Below are positions 40,969 to 64,000 of a stretch of DNA of 64,000 nucleotides, one piece after another; the first letter of the stretch is position 1; each line of letters begins with the position of its first letter. Position numbers and translations under genes: made by a program. The stretch lies in the NCBI RefSeq assembly GCF_018991925.1, contig NW_024735442.1, positions 1,142,001-1,206,000 on the forward strand, in the 5' to 3' direction. The notes beneath the pieces are model-generated. The model was not told where the DNA came from. It made no database searches and saw only the letters and a program-made list of their open reading frames with translations. The stretch comes from Homarus americanus. Lineage: Eukaryota; Arthropoda; Malacostraca; Decapoda; Nephropidae.

Positions 40969-40973
40969 GTGGA

Positions 40974-41479
40974 CCTGTATATATTAACATTTTAGTGAAT
41001 TTGCATTAACATAGGTAATTTGTATATTTATATTATAGATGATTTTTATATCCGGATTAAATCAAATTGAAGGGTTTTTTTCGTGGGTAAGTTATATATT
41101 AGGAAATGTGTATATTTTCCAAACAAAGATACTAAATTATATAGTCCATATAAATATGTTAAGATACCAGGCAATTTGTATAGTTCTGCAGATACCAGGT
41201 AAATTTGTAGTTACGTAAATAAGATCATTTCCCTTTGACATAGTATATGGATCAAATTAAATTCTCCCTTAATACTATCTATATACAGACTTAAGATTAC
41301 TGTATATGCCCGGACACCGGTGTGATTCGTTAAAAAAAAAATCATACATTATACGAATTATCCCTTCGAAGTGATTACCATTTTCTGTGACGCATCACCA
41401 TAGAAAACTTAGACACTGCTTTCTCAGTCAAATATGGCTCTGACTACCTTGAGATTATTTTGTTTGAATACACATCGTT
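40974..41479. other. Intergenic, no gene recognised
   Basis: A/T-rich unique sequence; nothing coding was seen. Confidence 0.55.
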
Positions 41480-41935
41480 ATTTTTACTTTTATCCTCTTC
41501 GCAACTGATCGGCTTGATAGCCGCTCGGGCGATCGGTCACGTCTCTGTTACGCATAAACATAAAACAAATGTGAAATAGAGAGGTGGACCATACAGAAAC
41601 CAGAACCCCGGTGACCTTTTTCTCACCGGGGTGACAATGGTCTGAATCTTTATTCTTTTTACTTTTATCCTCTTCACCACTGATCGGCTCGTTAGCCGCT
41701 TGGGTGATCGGCCACGTCTCTGTTACGCACTGTTGGCAAGTACTGGGCATGCACTGGCTGCTGAATGTATCTGAACCTTCTCCAGTGCTTGTCAAGTCTG
41801 GTCTTGAAAGAGCTCACACTCTGGTAGATTGTTCCAAGAGTTCACAACTTTCACAACGAAAAAGCTACCCCTCACAGTTTTCTGGACCTTGAGCTGTGAC
41901 CCCTTGTGGGGCGATGATTACCAAATTTACAAAAA
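41480..41935 (-). pseudogene. LINE 3' end: C-terminal reverse-transcriptase ORF piece and 3' UTR
   Basis: On the minus strand near 41895-41820 the frame reads KGSQLKVQKTVRGSFFVVKVVNSWNNLPE, interrupted here only by a change to the next frame. After that frameshift come SFKTRLDKHW and YIQQPVHAQYLP, with a stop near 41698. This is the usual C-terminal end of decapod-type LINE ORF2. The 3' UTR includes a 70-base block (CTCTTC-CACTGATCGGCT ... CACGTCTCTGTTACGCA) present twice as direct repeats (about 41487-41557 and 41661-41731). A related piece in the other orientation is at 42960-42985. Confidence 0.8.
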
Positions 41936-41999
41936 CTACGAGAGCTCATTTTTTTTCTGACAGTTCCACATTAAATTAGAGGAATTAAACTACACATGA

Positions 42000-44015
42000 C
42001 GTACTTTCGTAATGACAGCACCATTCATTTTTGCGTGCCATCAGTTTGCCAAAACCGCGATTTCCGTAAAAAAAAAAAAAGTTCGCCTGCACTTTTTGTG
42101 CTATTTCGGTCTTCTTTTTTTTCGTTCCTCAATCTTCAGAAACATTGAATTTACATTCACATTTACATTGTAAATATGGAATTGGTTGTTCTGTTACATT
42201 GTGAAGTTAGAATTGGAATGAATCTTTATTTTTTCTTATTTATTTAACGAAAATCGAATTACCCCGGGCTATTGCTCGGACCAAATCACTCCAGTCGACG
42301 CTAGTAATTACTTAATTTGCAATACATTCTAGAAAGCATTTTGTACTTCATTGACAAGAGGAGTAAATATTTTGTTAAACAAATAAAAATGAAACACCTA
42401 CATATCATTGCTGAATAAATATAATAAATATGTGGATTTTAATGTTGAATATTGATCTTCATTTGTTGGTGGTTTGCCATTGTAAAACAAAAACATCAAA
42501 CAAGAGAAAGTATTCTGCAAATTTGTACCAACGTTATGCCATTTATCAAAGTGGGGTTTCCTTTATGGCTATCAACTAAGTTGCCTCACGTTCCGCCAGC
42601 CTTACTACTGTACGTTTGTGTTTATTACTTGTATCAAATTACATCTCATATTTTGGTAGCCATACTATAATTTCCCCGATCAATGCATTGATATGATATT
42701 ATAATCTTATCAGAGATGTAATATTTTATAATTATTAAAATAAATATTGCCTCATCTTTCGCCAGCCCTGTAGACATTTCCTAGACCGATAATATAAGCG
42801 GCTGAGCGACATGAGAAGGCGCATTACAACAAACACCATTAAACGTGAACCTGCTTTATATTACAAGGCAGTCTCCTACTCTACGGCGATTAGAAATTTC
42901 TTGGTGATGGGTAAGTACGGATTATTGCACACACACACACACACACAAAACCTTAAAGAAGCCGATCAGTGGCGAAGAGGATAAAAGGAAAAAAAGGATG
43001 ATGTAATGTCATTCATTTCCATCTGTATGTCGTCTAATCTTTTATGTACAGTGGGGTATTTTAATAATTCCGGTCTTTTTAATGCCAATCTATGTAATGT
43101 TAACATAAACTTGTAAACGAAAATCTATATACCTACTCTAATTAGGAATATATATACTTAGAGTAAACATTTATATTTACAATCTTTCTCAACTCGTAAC
43201 TGTAACTAGTTATTAGTTAGGATAGGTACATCTTCCTCAGCGTACTAAGCTGTCCATAAATAAAATTGGTTTTCCCCAATTTTAATTTAGTTAGTATCAT
43301 ATTATTTTACGTTGAATATGATTAACTGTGATGTAATTGACTTATTGTTTACCATTACTTGTTTTCTGGTAGTTTATGCACATCGCCTGTAAATATGTAC
43401 TGCCCATATATATATACCTGCACTGTTTATATACATGCTGAATCAGTATAAGATTATGAAGCGATTTCACTGAATAAATATGTATCTATCTATCTGTTTT
43501 ATGTGATATGGGGCCGTGGGAGATATACTGTATAGTATATTGTACCTTGCCTCACAACAACTAAGAACACAACACATTCCTTCCTGGCGACTTGGCAGGG
43601 ACAGATTGTCTCCATAGTTACTGGGAACGAGACCTGGAAAAAACTGCTGTAAAGTATGGAGAGAAATGAATTTGCAGTTCTTGATAAATAATTGAAAAGG
43701 GAATATACGTAGTAATGTCCTTTAATGTTCTACAGTGAAATTTTTCGCGTCGTTGGCATATACTATACTAATACTATAGTTTTAAAATGGAGAAACAATG
43801 CATGTTTACTCAGCCTGAACCTATCTGGTGATTCAAAGTTTAATTTTATGTGGGTTTGTATACAGTAGGGATGAATTAATGTTTAGATAACTTTGGTCGG
43901 TCCTCCCTAACTTACAGGTTTATCTCTTGCTTATGACTCATCAGTTGACAATTTGCTATTGGAAAACTGCAAAGCATTTGTGGTGACCAGCATTTCTTAT
44001 TGATATTATCAAGTG
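42000..44015. other. A/T-rich region upstream of PARG
   Basis: No gene was recognised. It should contain the PARG promoter and 5' UTR, but I could not place a TATA box, initiator or untranslated exon with confidence. A short (CA)n is at about 42928-42946 and a LINE 3'-UTR fragment at 42960-42985. Confidence 0.5.
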
Positions 44016-63596
<19,581 letters not shown>

Positions 63597-64000
63597 TGAG
63601 TAATAACAAAATTGTGCAAAATTTTATTTAATATCCTGTAAGTAGAGATAAGGACTTCGAAAATCATGAATGCAGTTATTACCTTGGATCAGCCAGCTAT
63701 ATTAATACCTCTCCAGCTTGGCTGACTGACGGCTTGACTAAGTGGTCGAGATACAGTAGCTGTTTTGTTCAGCCTTACTTGTTCTTGGTTCCAACGGCTG
63801 GTCTGAAACAAGCATATGAATAACTCTGATCTGTTTATTATTTGCATAATATACCATATAGAGAGGTAATACTGTGCTGTATATACAAGCAGGTTTCACT
63901 GTACTCACATCCACTACACACCATAATTACCAGTGTACTGACTACTTATGATCACAAATATATGTGTCCAGGAAAACTTTTAATTCTTTCCCTTGAGAAG

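Larger units (their letters stand above)
32369..40973 (+). mobile_element. BEL/Pao-type LTR retrotransposon (decayed, composite interior)
   Basis: Two direct LTRs (32374-33010 and 40333-40968) both start TGTTATCGCC and end GTTTACA (TG..CA). The bases just outside them are GTGGA on both sides (32369-32373, 40969-40973), a perfect 5-bp target duplication as expected for BEL/Pao. LTR identity by eye is about 98% (around 11 substitutions and one indel). The only pol remnant is the end of integrase just before the 3' LTR. The rest of the 7.3-kb interior holds LINE and hAT relics in reverse orientation and unassigned DNA. No intact gag, protease or reverse transcriptase was seen, so the element cannot be autonomous. 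Confidence 0.88.

Overview
The window looks like intron and intergenic DNA from a large, repeat-rich arthropod genome, most likely a decapod crustacean. Evidence: very long (CA)n and (AT)n tracts, interstitial TTAGG runs (the usual arthropod telomere unit), a LINE tail with the 'ATAAGAAC' repeat next to 'CTGCAGCTGGCCTATTGGCCCATAC' type sequence that I associate with decapods, and many pogo/Tigger, hAT, BEL/Pao and LINE remnants. Spliced coding exons with GT..AG borders show that it is eukaryotic. No tRNA, rRNA or CRISPR array was found. The species is an inference.

Layout. 1-18,800: no gene recognised. This part holds a 1.65-kb minisatellite (377-2023) with a higher-order pattern and many micro- and minisatellites. 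18,881-20,335 (-): a frameshifted gene of a multicopy invertebrate family, probably transposon-derived. 21,046-21,964: two copies of a tRNA-derived SINE in inverted orientation. 22,000-32,300: satellites and a small dispersed repeat. 32,369-40,973: an LTR element of BEL/Pao type with nearly identical LTRs and a perfect 5-bp target duplication; its interior holds only the decayed C-terminal end of integrase plus two LINE fragments and a hAT relic. 41,480-41,935: another LINE 3' end.

44,016-63,595 (+): the one convincing host gene, poly(ADP-ribose) glycohydrolase (PARG). Seven coding exons are seen and the catalytic macrodomain core lies beyond the right edge. I reconstructed the exons from splice signals and consistent phases (1,0,0,0,0,0,2). 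The N-terminal regulatory part carries basic NLS-like stretches, a degenerate PIP-box-like motif (residues 12-19) and an exact match to the p97/VCP-interacting motif RX5AAX2R (residues 205-215). The accessory part (helical) of the PARG catalytic fragment begins at residue 253.

The PARG introns hold at least seven pogo/Tigger-like elements or MITEs with different terminal inverted repeats. One is a 2.3-kb transposase relic with a mutated catalytic Asp and a canonical PCNA-binding box. Several are embedded in (TA)n tracts, and two can be checked against repeats lacking the insertion elsewhere in the window. Two long hairpins are nested inside one of these elements.
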